Positions 32,814-41,579 of a stretch of 49,738 nucleotides of DNA are shown piece after piece. A program made the translations under genes and the position numbers. Location of the stretch: the NCBI GenBank assembly GCA_910575625.1, contig CAJTFD010000021.1:1-49738 (forward strand), written 5' to 3'. This DNA is from Clostridia bacterium (lineage in GTDB: Bacteria; Bacillota; Clostridia; Lachnospirales; Lachnospiraceae). Every line of letters begins with the position of its first letter. Positions within the stretch are counted from its first letter, which is position 1. The notes under the pieces were generated by a model. It saw only the letters and a program-made list of their open reading frames with translations, made no database searches and had not been told where the DNA came from.

Positions 32814-34424
32814 CTATATCTTTGTGATAGATACGCCGCTGCCCTGGCCTTTTCCCTTCAGAAGCCTTGTATAAGACGCTAATTTAGCGGATCTTACTTG
32901 GATCGCAGCGGCTGGGTTGATGCCTAAGAAGGCATTTGCCTTCACGGTCGTCAGGTCGGTGGACTTGATGATCACTGTGGAAAGCGCGGAGCATCCGTGA
33001 AAAGCTGTGCGGCCGATCACTCTTGTCCCGTTTCCGATCGATACAGAGGTCAGTCTTGTATTACCGCTGAACGCGTTCATTTTTATTGCCGTGACCGAAT
33101 TGGGGATCGCGATGCTGCTGAGTTTTTTACAGTTTGCGAACGCTTCGATCCCGATCGTCTCCAGACCTGCTTTTAGATTGACGACTGCGAGAGCGGAGCA
33201 TCCCTTAAAAGCCTTTAACGGTATAGCCGTGACAGAGGCTGGGATGGTGATATCGCTCAATGACTTGCAGTTTACAAATGCACGGTTTTCGATCGTCTTC
33301 AGACCTTTTTTGAGAGCGACGGAGGTGAGGCCGGTACACCCGTAAAAAGCATATTGCTTGATGCGTGTGACAGAGGCCGGGACCGTGACTGATGTCAGGG
33401 CCGTGCAGGCTCTGAATGCGCCGCTACCGATCGTAGCCAGACCGGAGCTTAAGGTGGCGGTCTTTAATGCTGTGCAGCCTCTAAAAGCCCGTGCTTTCAC
33501 GATCGTGGTGGTCTTTGGGAGTGCGACCGCGGTGAGTGATGTACAGTTTGTAAACGCTTCGATCCCGATCGTGGTCACACCGCTGCCCATTGACACAGTC
33601 TTTAATTGTGTACATCCCGAAAATGCGTACATTCCGATCGTCTGCACATTTCCTCCGATCGTAACGGAGGTGATCGCTGTATTGTTTTTAAAAGCGCTCA
33701 CTGCAATAGAGGTCACTTTATAAGTGATATCATCAATGGTGACCGTTGCAGGGATCTGGACCGTGCCTGAAGCTGTAGTACCCGTATAGGACACTTCGCT
33801 CCCGGCTTTTGTTACTTTATATTTTGCGTTACCGGAGGTTAAAGCAGTACCAGCCGGCGGCGCTGAGGTCTGATTGCCGGAGGTGTTGTCCGGGTCAGAG
33901 ACGGACGGAGCATCCGGATCAGAGACGGACGGAGCATCCGGGTCAGAGACAGACGGAGCGTCCGGGTCAGAGACAGACGGAGCGTCCGGGTCAGAGACAG
34001 ACGGAGCGTCCGGGTCAGAGACAGACGGAGCGTCCGGGTCAGAGACAGACGGAGCGTCCGGGTCAGAGACGGACGGAGCATCCGGGTCAGAGACAGACGG
34101 AGCGTCCGGGTCAGAGACGGACGGAGCATCCGGGTCAGAGACAGACGGAGCATCCGGGTCAGAGACAGACGGAGCGTCTGGGCCGGAAATATCCGGGGCA
34201 TCCGTATCAGAGACGGATGGGGCGTCCGGGCCGGAGATATCCGGGTCAGAGACGGACGGAGCATCTGGATCGGAAACATCTGGAGCGTCCGAGTCAGAGA
34301 CCACCTGCGTGTCCAGGTTTGCTATGGTCATTTCTTCTGCATATACAGTGGCGTTTAAACAGTGTGCCTGGATGGCTGTGACCGAGACGGCCAACATAAA
34401 AGCTAAAAATTTTTTTCTCCTCAT
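32814..34424 (-). CDS. Secreted BspA-like leucine-rich repeat protein with SVSDPDAP repeats
   Basis: A 536-residue secreted protein. A signal peptide (residues 1-29, ending VYAEE) is followed by an extended acidic region of octapeptide repeats, mostly P-S-V-S-D-P-D-A with variants such as DISGPDA, over residues about 40-180. From about residue 215 to 520 come tandem 23-residue LRR_5 units (I..AF.GC..L..V...), the BspA type used for adhesion or ligand binding. No sortase LPxTG signal, transmembrane anchor or cell-wall domain was found, so it is either released or held by other means. The repeat DNA is a 24-nt minisatellite, so length variation between strains is expected. Confidence 0.88.
   Translation of the reverse strand: MRRKKFLAFMLAVSVTAIQAHCLNATVYAEEMTIANLDTQVVSDSDAPDVSDPDAPSVSDPDISGPDAPSVSDTDAPDISGPDAPSVSDPDAPSVSDPDAPSVSDPDAPSVSDPDAPSVSDPDAPSVSDPDAPSVSDPDAPSVSDPDAPSVSDPDAPSVSDPDAPSVSDPDAPSVSDPDNTSGNQTSAPPAGTALTSGNAKYKVTKAGSEVSYTGTTASGTVQIPATVTIDDITYKVTSIAVSAFKNNTAITSVTIGGNVQTIGMYAFSGCTQLKTVSMGSGVTTIGIEAFTNCTSLTAVALPKTTTIVKARAFRGCTALKTATLSSGLATIGSGAFRACTALTSVTVPASVTRIKQYAFYGCTGLTSVALKKGLKTIENRAFVNCKSLSDITIPASVTAIPLKAFKGCSALAVVNLKAGLETIGIEAFANCKKLSSIAIPNSVTAIKMNAFSGNTRLTSVSIGNGTRVIGRTAFHGCSALSTVIIKSTDLTTVKANAFLGINPAAAIQVRSAKLASYTRLLKGKGQGSGVSITKI
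33890..34170. repeat. 24-bp tandem repeat (minisatellite) inside the repeat-protein gene
   Basis: About twelve head-to-tail copies of a 24-bp unit (core GGGTCAGAGACAGACGGAGC), most nearly identical, differing mainly by A/G changes. As 24 is a multiple of three and the unit lacks stops, several reading frames on both strands stay open here; they are not genes. Confidence 0.9.
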
Positions 34425-34672
34425 TTAATCATCATTCTCCCTTCTGAAACGATCTCGAGTTACGTTGAAAAGCGAAGATACCACATCCTTACAAAAGAAT
34501 ATTACATAATTAATGTGATATAATTATGAAATTATTACAAAATATTTAAAAAAATTAAAAATAAGATCCGATCCAGGATATCCATGAGCAGGCAGATACT
34601 TGACGTAGTGACCCTGCTGATGTAAGATTTATGGTAAAACATATTCTGTGGAAATGAGAGGCGGGATACGCG

Positions 34673-36763
34673 ATGGGACAGGACAGGAGGATCATTCTCT
34701 GGATCATCTTGATGGTCATCATAGGGAGCGCCAGCGTATGTACGGCAAAATGGATCGGGCAGCACACCGGAGAGGAGCCGGAGGATCTGATCGTGGAGTA
34801 TATGGGGCACATCAAGGAAAAGGATTACGCGGCCATGTACGCCATGACCGATCCGGAGAGTTCTTCGGATATCGGGAGAGAAAGGTACATAGAGCGGCAT
34901 TCCAAGATCTACGAGGGCATGGAGGTAGGGGATGTCACTCTGCGCGGCATTGTGGCAGGAGAGCCGGAGGGCGGCAGGGTCACTGTCTCCTATACCACAT
35001 CTTTTGACACGGCCGCAGGCGCGGTCACGTTTAAAAACCAAGCTGTATTTGTCGAGACGGAAGAAGGATACAGATTATCCTGGCAGGACAGCCTGATCCA
35101 TCCGGATCTGAGCGCGGCAGACAGAGTCCAGGTGTCCACGCTGCAGGCAGAGCGGGGGCGGATCTTAGACCGGAACGGGAACGCGCTGGCCGGTGCGGGC
35201 ACGGCGTCTTCCGTGGGGATCGTGCCGGGACGGCTGGCGGATGAGGCGGATGCATACAGGCAGTTAGCCGCTCTTTTGGAAATGGATGAGGAGACGATCC
35301 GGGAACGGTCAAAAGCCTCCTGGGTAAAGGAGGATTCCTTCGTCCCGCTGGCCACGATCCCGAAGATCCAGGAGTTGGATCTGCTGTCACCGCGGGCGGA
35401 TGAAGCTTTGCAAAAAGAATACGCGCGCCAGGAGCAGCTCCTGGCAGTCCCGGGTGTCATGCTGACGGATGTGGAAGTCCGTTCTTATGGAGCGGGGGCC
35501 GCTGCGGCTCATCTGATCGGGTACGTGCAGGAGGTGACCGCTGAGGATCTGGAGGAACATGCAGGCGGAGGGTATAGCTCTGGCAGCGTGATCGGGCGGA
35601 CAGGGATGGAAGGGCTGTTTGAGGAGGAGCTGAAAGGAAAAGACGGGTGCGAGATCAGTATCCTGGATAAAGAGGGCAATACGAAGACAGTCCTTGCAAA
35701 TGTGCCAAAAGAAGACGGGCAGGATATCCGGCTGACGATCGACTGTGACCTGCAGCAGTCTTTATATGAACAGTTTAAGGAGGTCAGGGGCTGTTCCGTG
35801 GCGATGGATCCCTATACAGGCGAAGTGCTGGCATTGGTCAGTACGCCGTCCTATGATGATAACGACCTGATCAAAGGGATCTCAGCAGAAAAATGGGCCG
35901 CACTGGAGAACGATGCGGACAGGCCCCTGTATAACCGGTTCCGTCAGGTGTGGTGTCCGGGGTCCACATTAAAGCCCGTGGTGGCGGCGATCGGCCTGAA
36001 GACCGGCATGCTGGATCCAGATGAAGATTTTGGGAATGAGGGCCTGGCCTGGCAGAAGGATACATCCTGGGGCGCCTACCAGGTGACGACCCTGCAGGCC
36101 TACGAGCCGGTCGTCCTGCGCAATGCGCTCCTGTACTCGGATAATATCTATTTTGCAAAGGCGGCGCTGAGGATCGGGGCCGATCGGATGGCGCGGGAAT
36201 TGGACGCGGTGGGTTTTGACAGGGAACTGCCCTTTGAGATCGCGATGGCGGCCTCTCAGTATTCCAATGGGGACACGATCGAGACGGAGATCCAGTTGGC
36301 GGACAGCGGCTACGGACAGGGGCAGATACTGGTAAACCCGCTGCATCTTACCTGTATGTACACGGCGTTTTTAAACGGCGGCAATATGATAAAGCCCTGT
36401 CTGCGGTATAGGGAAGGGGCGGCCGGTGAGATCTGGATCCGTGAGGCGTTTACGGCGGAAGTGGTCAGTGAGGTCCTGGAGGGTATGAAAAGCGTTGTCA
36501 ATGATCCAGGCGGCACAGGGTATGCCGCACATCGGGACGATCTTATATTGGCAGGAAAAACGGGGACCGCCGAGTTAAAGGCAACGCGGGAGGACACGAC
36601 GGGGACGGAGATCGGATGGTTTGCGGTCTTCACGGCAGAGCGGTCTGTGGATAGGCCGATCCTGCTGATCAGTATGGTGGAAGATGTAAAGGATATCGGC
36701 GGCAGCGGCTATGTGGTGGGGAAGGATAAGGCGGTTCTGGATCAGTATCTGGCAAGTCAGTGA
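34673..36763 (+). CDS. MecA/PBP5-like class B penicillin-binding protein
   Basis: A 696-residue transpeptidase. An N-terminal anchor helix (residues 7-26) is followed by an NTF2-like MecA_N-type domain (about 35-145), a dimerisation domain (starting ERGRILDRNG at 160), and the penicillin-binding domain with SxxK at Ser431-Lys434, SxN at Ser489-Asn491 and KTG at 629-631. It crosslinks peptidoglycan outside the membrane. The NTF2-like domain is shared with low-affinity enzymes such as MecA and enterococcal PBP5, but that alone does not prove beta-lactam resistance. It is followed by a lipoprotein gene. The start is supported by the membrane anchor; its ribosome binding site (GAGAGGCGGG) is fair. 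Confidence 0.9.
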   Translation: MGQDRRIILWIILMVIIGSASVCTAKWIGQHTGEEPEDLIVEYMGHIKEKDYAAMYAMTDPESSSDIGRERYIERHSKIYEGMEVGDVTLRGIVAGEPEGGRVTVSYTTSFDTAAGAVTFKNQAVFVETEEGYRLSWQDSLIHPDLSAADRVQVSTLQAERGRILDRNGNALAGAGTASSVGIVPGRLADEADAYRQLAALLEMDEETIRERSKASWVKEDSFVPLATIPKIQELDLLSPRADEALQKEYARQEQLLAVPGVMLTDVEVRSYGAGAAAAHLIGYVQEVTAEDLEEHAGGGYSSGSVIGRTGMEGLFEEELKGKDGCEISILDKEGNTKTVLANVPKEDGQDIRLTIDCDLQQSLYEQFKEVRGCSVAMDPYTGEVLALVSTPSYDDNDLIKGISAEKWAALENDADRPLYNRFRQVWCPGSTLKPVVAAIGLKTGMLDPDEDFGNEGLAWQKDTSWGAYQVTTLQAYEPVVLRNALLYSDNIYFAKAALRIGADRMARELDAVGFDRELPFEIAMAASQYSNGDTIETEIQLADSGYGQGQILVNPLHLTCMYTAFLNGGNMIKPCLRYREGAAGEIWIREAFTAEVVSEVLEGMKSVVNDPGGTGYAAHRDDLILAGKTGTAELKATREDTTGTEIGWFAVFTAERSVDRPILLISMVEDVKDIGGSGYVVGKDKAVLDQYLASQ

Positions 36764-36801
36764 TGGGCATATATGATCAATGAAAGAAAGGATTTTATGT
36801 T

Positions 36802-38013
36802 ATGAGAAAGAGCATGCTGTTCATCGTTTTATCATTTATCATAACAGTCTCCTGTTCCTGTGCAAAAAAGGAGGATCAGCAGCCTGTGGAGAATGGAGCA
36901 GAGCAAGAGGCCGCATATGAAAAAGGATATGATCTGCCGATCGAAGACGCGGCGAAGGAAGAAGCGGAGGGAGAATGTATAGAGGTCATGGGAGAGATCC
37001 GGGAGATCTATATACAGGAGGATAAAGGGGAGGATATGAACGCGGTCATATCGGATGCGGCGATCTCCCAGATGAGGGAGAAGATCAGGGAGATGGGAGA
37101 GTCCGTCACGGGTTCGGAAGAATATCCGGCCATGGACAACCATCAAAATATGGAAGATTTTCTGCTGGATGCCATGGAGGGCCAGGCCGGGGATGTGATC
37201 TTGTATGTGGTGGACCAGGACGGCGGGATCAGGAGAAAAAAATATGTATACGACGGAGCGGACATGTATGTCCTGTCCGCACGGGCACAGTGGGATGAGG
37301 AGGATGAGCCCATGGTCACATCCTATTCATATACGAGATTGAAGGAATGGCGCTATACGGAAAAAGGCTGGTTCCTGTATAACGTATGTGTGCCGGAGCC
37401 GCCGGAAGTGTCCGAAGTCGTGGACGGGAGCTATGCGATCAGGATCCGTCCGCTGAGTGATGCGTGCCGTCAGTCATCTGAGAAGTATGTGCGTCCCCTG
37501 GGATACCAGGGCAACAATCTTTTGTGTATAGATTGGGACGGGGAGGACATGGAGGACTTGGATTACAATGGGCTGTATGAATATCTGTATCGGATAAAAT
37601 ACCAGGATAAATTCCGCGCGCAGGATCATTGGGAAGGCATCCCGGCAGAGCAGTTTGAACAAGTGATCACGGACTATCTCCCCGTGACAGCCGAGCAGCT
37701 CCGCCAGTGGGCGGTGTTTGACGCCGAGCAGCAGACTTATGGGTGGGCAGGTCTGGGGTGTACCGAATATGTCCTCACATATTTTGGGAACTCTCTGCCA
37801 GAGGTCACAGAAGTTGAGGAAAATGCGGACGGGACCATCACCCTGACCGTGGATGCGGTGTGCCGCAAGGGAGGCGATGACGCTGCCCTGACCCATGAGC
37901 TCACGGTGCGGCCCGAGGAGGACGGCAGCTTCACATACCTGGGAAATAAGATCGTGGGCCGGGGCCTCAGTGACATCCCGACGTATCAGTACCGGGTAGG
38001 ATCCACGACCTGA
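36802..38013 (+). CDS. Lipoprotein of unknown function
   Basis: A 403-residue predicted lipoprotein: MRKSMLFIVLSFIITVSC is a short signal with the acceptor Cys in or next to VSCSC. The mature part is acidic at first (residues 25-65), then mixed alpha/beta with many Trp/Tyr (LKEWRYTEKGWFLYN, GLYEYLYRIKYQDKFR). No catalytic motif or named domain could be recognised. Its place 38 nt after the PBP gene suggests a role at the cell envelope, possibly as a partner; that is inference. Ribosome binding site GAAAGGA. Confidence 0.75.
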   Translation: MRKSMLFIVLSFIITVSCSCAKKEDQQPVENGAEQEAAYEKGYDLPIEDAAKEEAEGECIEVMGEIREIYIQEDKGEDMNAVISDAAISQMREKIREMGESVTGSEEYPAMDNHQNMEDFLLDAMEGQAGDVILYVVDQDGGIRRKKYVYDGADMYVLSARAQWDEEDEPMVTSYSYTRLKEWRYTEKGWFLYNVCVPEPPEVSEVVDGSYAIRIRPLSDACRQSSEKYVRPLGYQGNNLLCIDWDGEDMEDLDYNGLYEYLYRIKYQDKFRAQDHWEGIPAEQFEQVITDYLPVTAEQLRQWAVFDAEQQTYGWAGLGCTEYVLTYFGNSLPEVTEVEENADGTITLTVDAVCRKGGDDAALTHELTVRPEEDGSFTYLGNKIVGRGLSDIPTYQYRVGSTT

Positions 38014-38096
38014 AGATCTGGGAGGATGGAGGCGTTGTTCGGGGAGCATCTGCAGAAGAACTCCCAGGAGTACATGATAGGGAAAAGGAGTTTTTT

Positions 38097-38417
38097 ATGG
38101 ACGATAGGACAGAGCGCAAAAGGCCGGCCGTATGTTCCGGGGAGATCCCGGTCAGTGACCTGAAGAAGATCCCGGGGGTGGGCGCAAATATGGAACAGCA
38201 TCTGCACAATATCGGGATCCGCTGCATCGCAGACTTGGTGGGGAAGGATCCGGAGGAGCTGTATCATCTGGACTGCCTGAAAAAAGGTTTCCAGGACGAC
38301 CGGTGCGTGCTGTATGTATACCGCTGCGCCGTGTATTTTGCAGAACATGAGGAGCACGAGCCGGAAAAATTAAAATGGTGGTATTGGAAGGACAAAAAGT
38401 ATCCCGGAAAAGAATGA
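38097..38417 (+). CDS. Cdd1-type helix-hairpin-helix protein
   Basis: A 106-residue protein with a helix-hairpin-helix motif (LKKIPGVGANMEQHLHNIGI, residues 22-41), followed by DLVGKDPEELYHLDC and the conserved end LKWWYWKDK. This matches the Cdd1 (PF11731, pathogenicity-locus) family, small nucleic-acid-binding-like proteins named after clostridial loci; their function is not established. A GAAAAGGAG ribosome binding site precedes ATG38097. Confidence 0.85.
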   Translation: MDDRTERKRPAVCSGEIPVSDLKKIPGVGANMEQHLHNIGIRCIADLVGKDPEELYHLDCLKKGFQDDRCVLYVYRCAVYFAEHEEHEPEKLKWWYWKDKKYPGKE

Positions 38418-38538
38418 ACAGATAGTCTGTCAATATAAAAACAGAAACAGCACAAGGATCAGCCGATCGGTCTTCGAGACAAAGACCAGTCGGCTTTTTT
38501 TTGCTCAAAGACCAGTATCTAGCCATTTCTGTCCTGTG

Positions 38539-38682
38539 CAGAGTGGCTATTAAATGTTATATGGGGCATTTTCTCCAAAAAGGCTGCGGGCGCTTTTCCG
38601 GCTGCCGCCTCCCTCATACAGATCAAATCTCCCACAAATTGTGAAATACATCTTGCAGAGAACAGTTTTCAAATGTACTCTA
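38539..38682. repeat. Degenerate MITE copy before the recombinase gene
   Basis: Same orientation as the 5699-5862 element. The left end CAGAGTGGCTATTAAA and right end GTTTTCAAATGTACTCTA are recognisable versions of its terminal repeats, and the inner CCTCAT..AGATC..TCCC..AAATTGTGA..TAC follows the same order. It ends about 100 nt before the recombinase start. Confidence 0.65.
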
Positions 38683-38785
38683 ATATATGCGTATTAAAAA
38701 CTTGCTATTTCAGAGTATGTTTTCTGATCACTGCTATGACAGACATAGAGCGGGATCATATCAATCAATATCAGGGAGGATCAAA

Positions 38786-39784
38786 ATGACAGGAACAGAA
38801 AAATTTACAGATATCTCAGGGCTTTTTGCGAGCACAGCAGAAATGATCGGGACGTGTGAGGGGACTGTTTACGGCTATCTGCGGGTTTCTACAGCTATGC
38901 AGTCCCATGAGAGGCAGATAGACGCCATGAAAGAGCTGGGTGTGAGAGAGGAAAACATGTTTTTTGACAAGCAGTCGGGGAAAGATTTTGAACGCCCTGC
39001 ATACCAGAAAATGAGGGATAAACTGCAGGAAGGGGACCTTCTTGTCATCAAAAGCCTTGACAGGCTGGGCAGAAATATTACAGAAGCGAAAGAGCAGTGG
39101 TGGATCCTTACCAAAGAAAAGAAAGTGAGCATTGTGGTGATCGACACGCCCATCCTCAATGCGGGCAAGGAACTGGGGCCGCTGGGGCAGGCAGTTTCGG
39201 ATATCATCTTCACGATATTTTCGTTGATCGCGGATTTTGACAGGCACTCCATCTGGCAGAGGATGCATGAGGGGCTTGTGGTGGCGATGAGGGAACGGGG
39301 CGTGAAGCCAGGGCGCAAAGCGCTGTCCATCCCAGAAGACTTTTCTACTGTCAGAAAGGAAATAAAAGAAGGAAAGATCTCACAGAGGGCTGCGGCGAAA
39401 AAGTTAGGCGTGGACAGAAAAACACTTAAAAAATGGATAGAACAGGGATTTGAGACAGAAGAAAAAAAAGCCCGGCCCATAGAACCCGCGTCAGATGGGA
39501 CGACAGGCAGCAGGGGAGAGGCAGCCAGGGGAACGGATACAGAGAAAACTGGCAAAACAGGGAAAAGGAGGCGGACCCATGGGGATAAGGATAGACCGCC
39601 GAAAAAAACAATGAAGATCAGCAAAGACAGGGCAAAAACAGAAATTGCAAAGAACAGCCAGACGGCAGAGAGAAAAATAAACAGGGAGAACTTCCAGAAG
39701 GAAAAGGCGGAAGTAAGCATGGAGTTTAAAAGGCGGCGGAGGGAGGCGCTGCGCCGCCCGCATGCGGAGCCAGATCGTCCATAG
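38786..39784 (+). CDS. Serine recombinase (resolvase/invertase type) with long basic tail
   Basis: A 332-residue recombinase. The N-terminal catalytic domain begins YGYLRVSTAMQ with nucleophile Ser35, followed by the family's FDKQSGKDFERPAYQKM and VIKSLDRLGRN (active-site arginines). A short helix-turn-helix (SQRAAAKKLGVDRKTLKKWIEQG) ends the resolvase-like part near residue 225. The last 100 residues are a low-complexity Lys/Arg/Glu-rich tail, unusual for the family. ATG38786 (after GGGAGG) is preferred to the upstream frame start at 38687. The final 12 or so codons lie in MITE-related DNA (39748-39829), and another MITE copy lies upstream, so the gene is framed by such sequences. Confidence 0.85.
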   Translation: MTGTEKFTDISGLFASTAEMIGTCEGTVYGYLRVSTAMQSHERQIDAMKELGVREENMFFDKQSGKDFERPAYQKMRDKLQEGDLLVIKSLDRLGRNITEAKEQWWILTKEKKVSIVVIDTPILNAGKELGPLGQAVSDIIFTIFSLIADFDRHSIWQRMHEGLVVAMRERGVKPGRKALSIPEDFSTVRKEIKEGKISQRAAAKKLGVDRKTLKKWIEQGFETEEKKARPIEPASDGTTGSRGEAARGTDTEKTGKTGKRRRTHGDKDRPPKKTMKISKDRAKTEIAKNSQTAERKINRENFQKEKAEVSMEFKRRRREALRRPHAEPDRP

Positions 39785-39829
39785 ATCGTGGCATGCGGTC
39801 GATATAAAGTGATCTTCAAACACGCGTTA
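39748..39829. repeat. Right half of a MITE copy overlapping the recombinase end
   Basis: Matches the right half of the 5699-5862 element in the same orientation: GCTGCGCC, CCAGATC.TCC, ATAAAG.G.T.TTCA.ACAC and the terminal TA. The first part encodes the last residues of the recombinase. Confidence 0.6.
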
Positions 39830-39851
39830 GAGTGTGGGGCGGCGGAAAGTT

Positions 39852-40022
39852 TGCCATGAAAATAAAAAATGGGGAAAAATTCTTGAATTTTCCCCCACAT
39901 ATCGACAAGATCCGGCTCGATCTATTTTGTGCAAAGCATATAAAAAATAATGATAAGTTATAGTAATAATAGTACAGACCTAACTTGTAATCAAGAATAC
40001 CATATCTCCTTTTACTTGTCAA
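39852..40022 (-). ncRNA. Candidate small RNA or orphan transcription unit
   Basis: The gene-free stretch 39785-40122 contains on the minus strand a full sigma-A promoter (-35 TTGACA at 40017-40022, 17 nt, -10 TATTCT at 39994-39999) and, about 100 nt further, a terminator with arms TGGGGGAAAA and TTTTCCCCA (39870-39897) followed by TTTTTTATTTT (to 39852). Between them no ORF of more than a few codons exists on that strand. The unit would make an RNA of about 130 nt. The promoter resembles those often seen before XRE-type repressor genes, so it may instead be what is left of a lost gene. Confidence 0.4.
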
Positions 40023-40122
40023 CAGATGTGGAGATTTTTTCAAGAATTAATCCCCAATAGATATGTTTGAGGATGCAGGATCCAGAGATGTTCTGATAAA
40101 GAAAGGCGGGGGATATATTGGG

Positions 40123-41520
40123 ATGACAGAAAAGGAGATCGATCTGCTGGATCTGGCCTTGGAAATTCTATCCCATTGGCGTGGGATGATCCTTTGGACG
40201 CTCATAGGCGGGATCGTATTGACAGCTCTGAGTTTTTTTAAGCTGCCGAACACGGACGCAGGAACACAGGCCGGGCAGAGCGGAGAGCTTAGCGTGTCAG
40301 CATTGAAAGATAAAATGACACAGGCAGAACTGGCTAAAGCAGATCATGTATTGGTCAATGAGTATGCCTGCAGGCAATGGCAGTCTCATATTGAAAATTC
40401 CGTATTTATGAAGATCGATGCGGCGCAGGTTTATCGGGCCGACCTGGTCTACGCGGTCGACACAGACAGAGAGAAAGTGGATCTGACAAAGCTGTATGAA
40501 GACTTACTGTCTACCAGTCCTATGTATGCTTTTGTAGTTTCTGAGACAGATGATATCACAGCATTTGATGCCCGCGAGATGATCAGTGTGGCGGCTTCCA
40601 GCGGCTCGGTACAGGGGCAGGCAGATCCTTCCTTTTGCATCAGGATCACTGCAGGGACGAGAGAGGACTGCTGGGTCATGATGGAAGCAGTGCAAAACTA
40701 CATAGAGAAGGTATATCAAAATGTAATACAAAACTATGGTATCAGCCATGATATCACCCTTCTGCAGGATCATATAAATGCCACGAGCAGCACGGATCTA
40801 TTGCAGAAGCAGATCGATATCAGAGCCAGGGTCGACGCCCTCCAGTCAGAGACGGCAGACATGATAGGGAATTTTTCACAGGAGCAGATGCAATATTATC
40901 AGAAGATGTCGGAAAATGGAGGGGATGTGGCGGATGATGCGCCCGATCCGCCTGACAGGGTCAGATATGCTGTATTGGGGATGGTCCTGGGGATAGCGGT
41001 CTTTATATTCCCGATAACCGCAAAATACATTCTGGAGGGAAAACTCCGCTACAGTGACGATTGTGAAGTCCTATTTCAGATACCCATATTGGGGTATATA
41101 TCATCCGGACAGGAGGCAAAAGGGGCATTTGCAAAAATTGATAATGGGCTGTACAGACTGCGCAATAAAAAACGCTGTGCGATCCCCATAAAAAATGCCA
41201 GAGAACTGTCGGCAGCGGCAGTTCTCATGGCAGCGCAGAAAAAGGGGGTCGGCTGCGTACATATCGTGGGCTGCGATCTTACAATGGAAGCTCCTGCGAA
41301 AATGGAAAAAGCGGTCCGCCGGACGTTGGAGACAGAAGGGATAGATGCCCAGGCTGTGGATGATATTTTATGTCACGCAGACACCAGGCTTTTATTGAGA
41401 AATGCTGAAATGGCAGTGATGATCGAGAAGGCGGGATGTCCCTTATATATGATCTTTCAGGAGTTAAAGATATTGAAACAGCAAAAGATCGAGATATCCG
41501 GCATGATCATCATAGAATGA
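40123..41520 (+). CDS. Wzz-like chain-length/polysaccharide co-polymerase-type protein
   Basis: A protein of 465 residues with two transmembrane helices, one near residues 20-42 and one near 285-310, a coiled extracytoplasmic part between them, and a C-terminal cytoplasmic region of about 150 residues. This is the Wzz/CapA layout; the opening MTEKEIDLLDLALEILSHWR is typical. The C-terminal region has a Rossmann-like feel but no Walker A motif, so it is probably not an active BY-kinase. A longer frame begins at 40063 with no ribosome binding site; 40123 is preferred. It leads a four-gene cluster ending in an EpsG-like protein. Confidence 0.7.
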   Translation: MTEKEIDLLDLALEILSHWRGMILWTLIGGIVLTALSFFKLPNTDAGTQAGQSGELSVSALKDKMTQAELAKADHVLVNEYACRQWQSHIENSVFMKIDAAQVYRADLVYAVDTDREKVDLTKLYEDLLSTSPMYAFVVSETDDITAFDAREMISVAASSGSVQGQADPSFCIRITAGTREDCWVMMEAVQNYIEKVYQNVIQNYGISHDITLLQDHINATSSTDLLQKQIDIRARVDALQSETADMIGNFSQEQMQYYQKMSENGGDVADDAPDPPDRVRYAVLGMVLGIAVFIFPITAKYILEGKLRYSDDCEVLFQIPILGYISSGQEAKGAFAKIDNGLYRLRNKKRCAIPIKNARELSAAAVLMAAQKKGVGCVHIVGCDLTMEAPAKMEKAVRRTLETEGIDAQAVDDILCHADTRLLLRNAEMAVMIEKAGCPLYMIFQELKILKQQKIEISGMIIIE

Positions 41521-41579
41521 CATGTCCAGGCACAAAGAGACTCCGGGAGTATATGAAATGAAAGAGGAGGATAGTTTTT

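Noticed and set aside
33890..34170. Regular direct repeats that might suggest a CRISPR array
   Set aside because: The 24-bp units are head to tail with no unique spacers, and they are inside a coding frame.
33809..34428. Plus-strand open frames of about 184-190 codons rich in SGSETDGA or RQTERPGQ repeats, and a minus-strand frame of 146 codons
   Set aside because: They are by-products of the 24-bp repeat, whose unit has no stop in several frames. They lack ribosome binding sites, while the minus-strand gene 32814-34424 has a signal peptide and clear repeat domains.
38875..39900. A 341-codon minus-strand open frame with hydrophobic patches
   Set aside because: Antisense to the serine recombinase, whose catalytic motifs are plain; the hydrophobic stretches are the complement of its Lys/Glu-rich tail.
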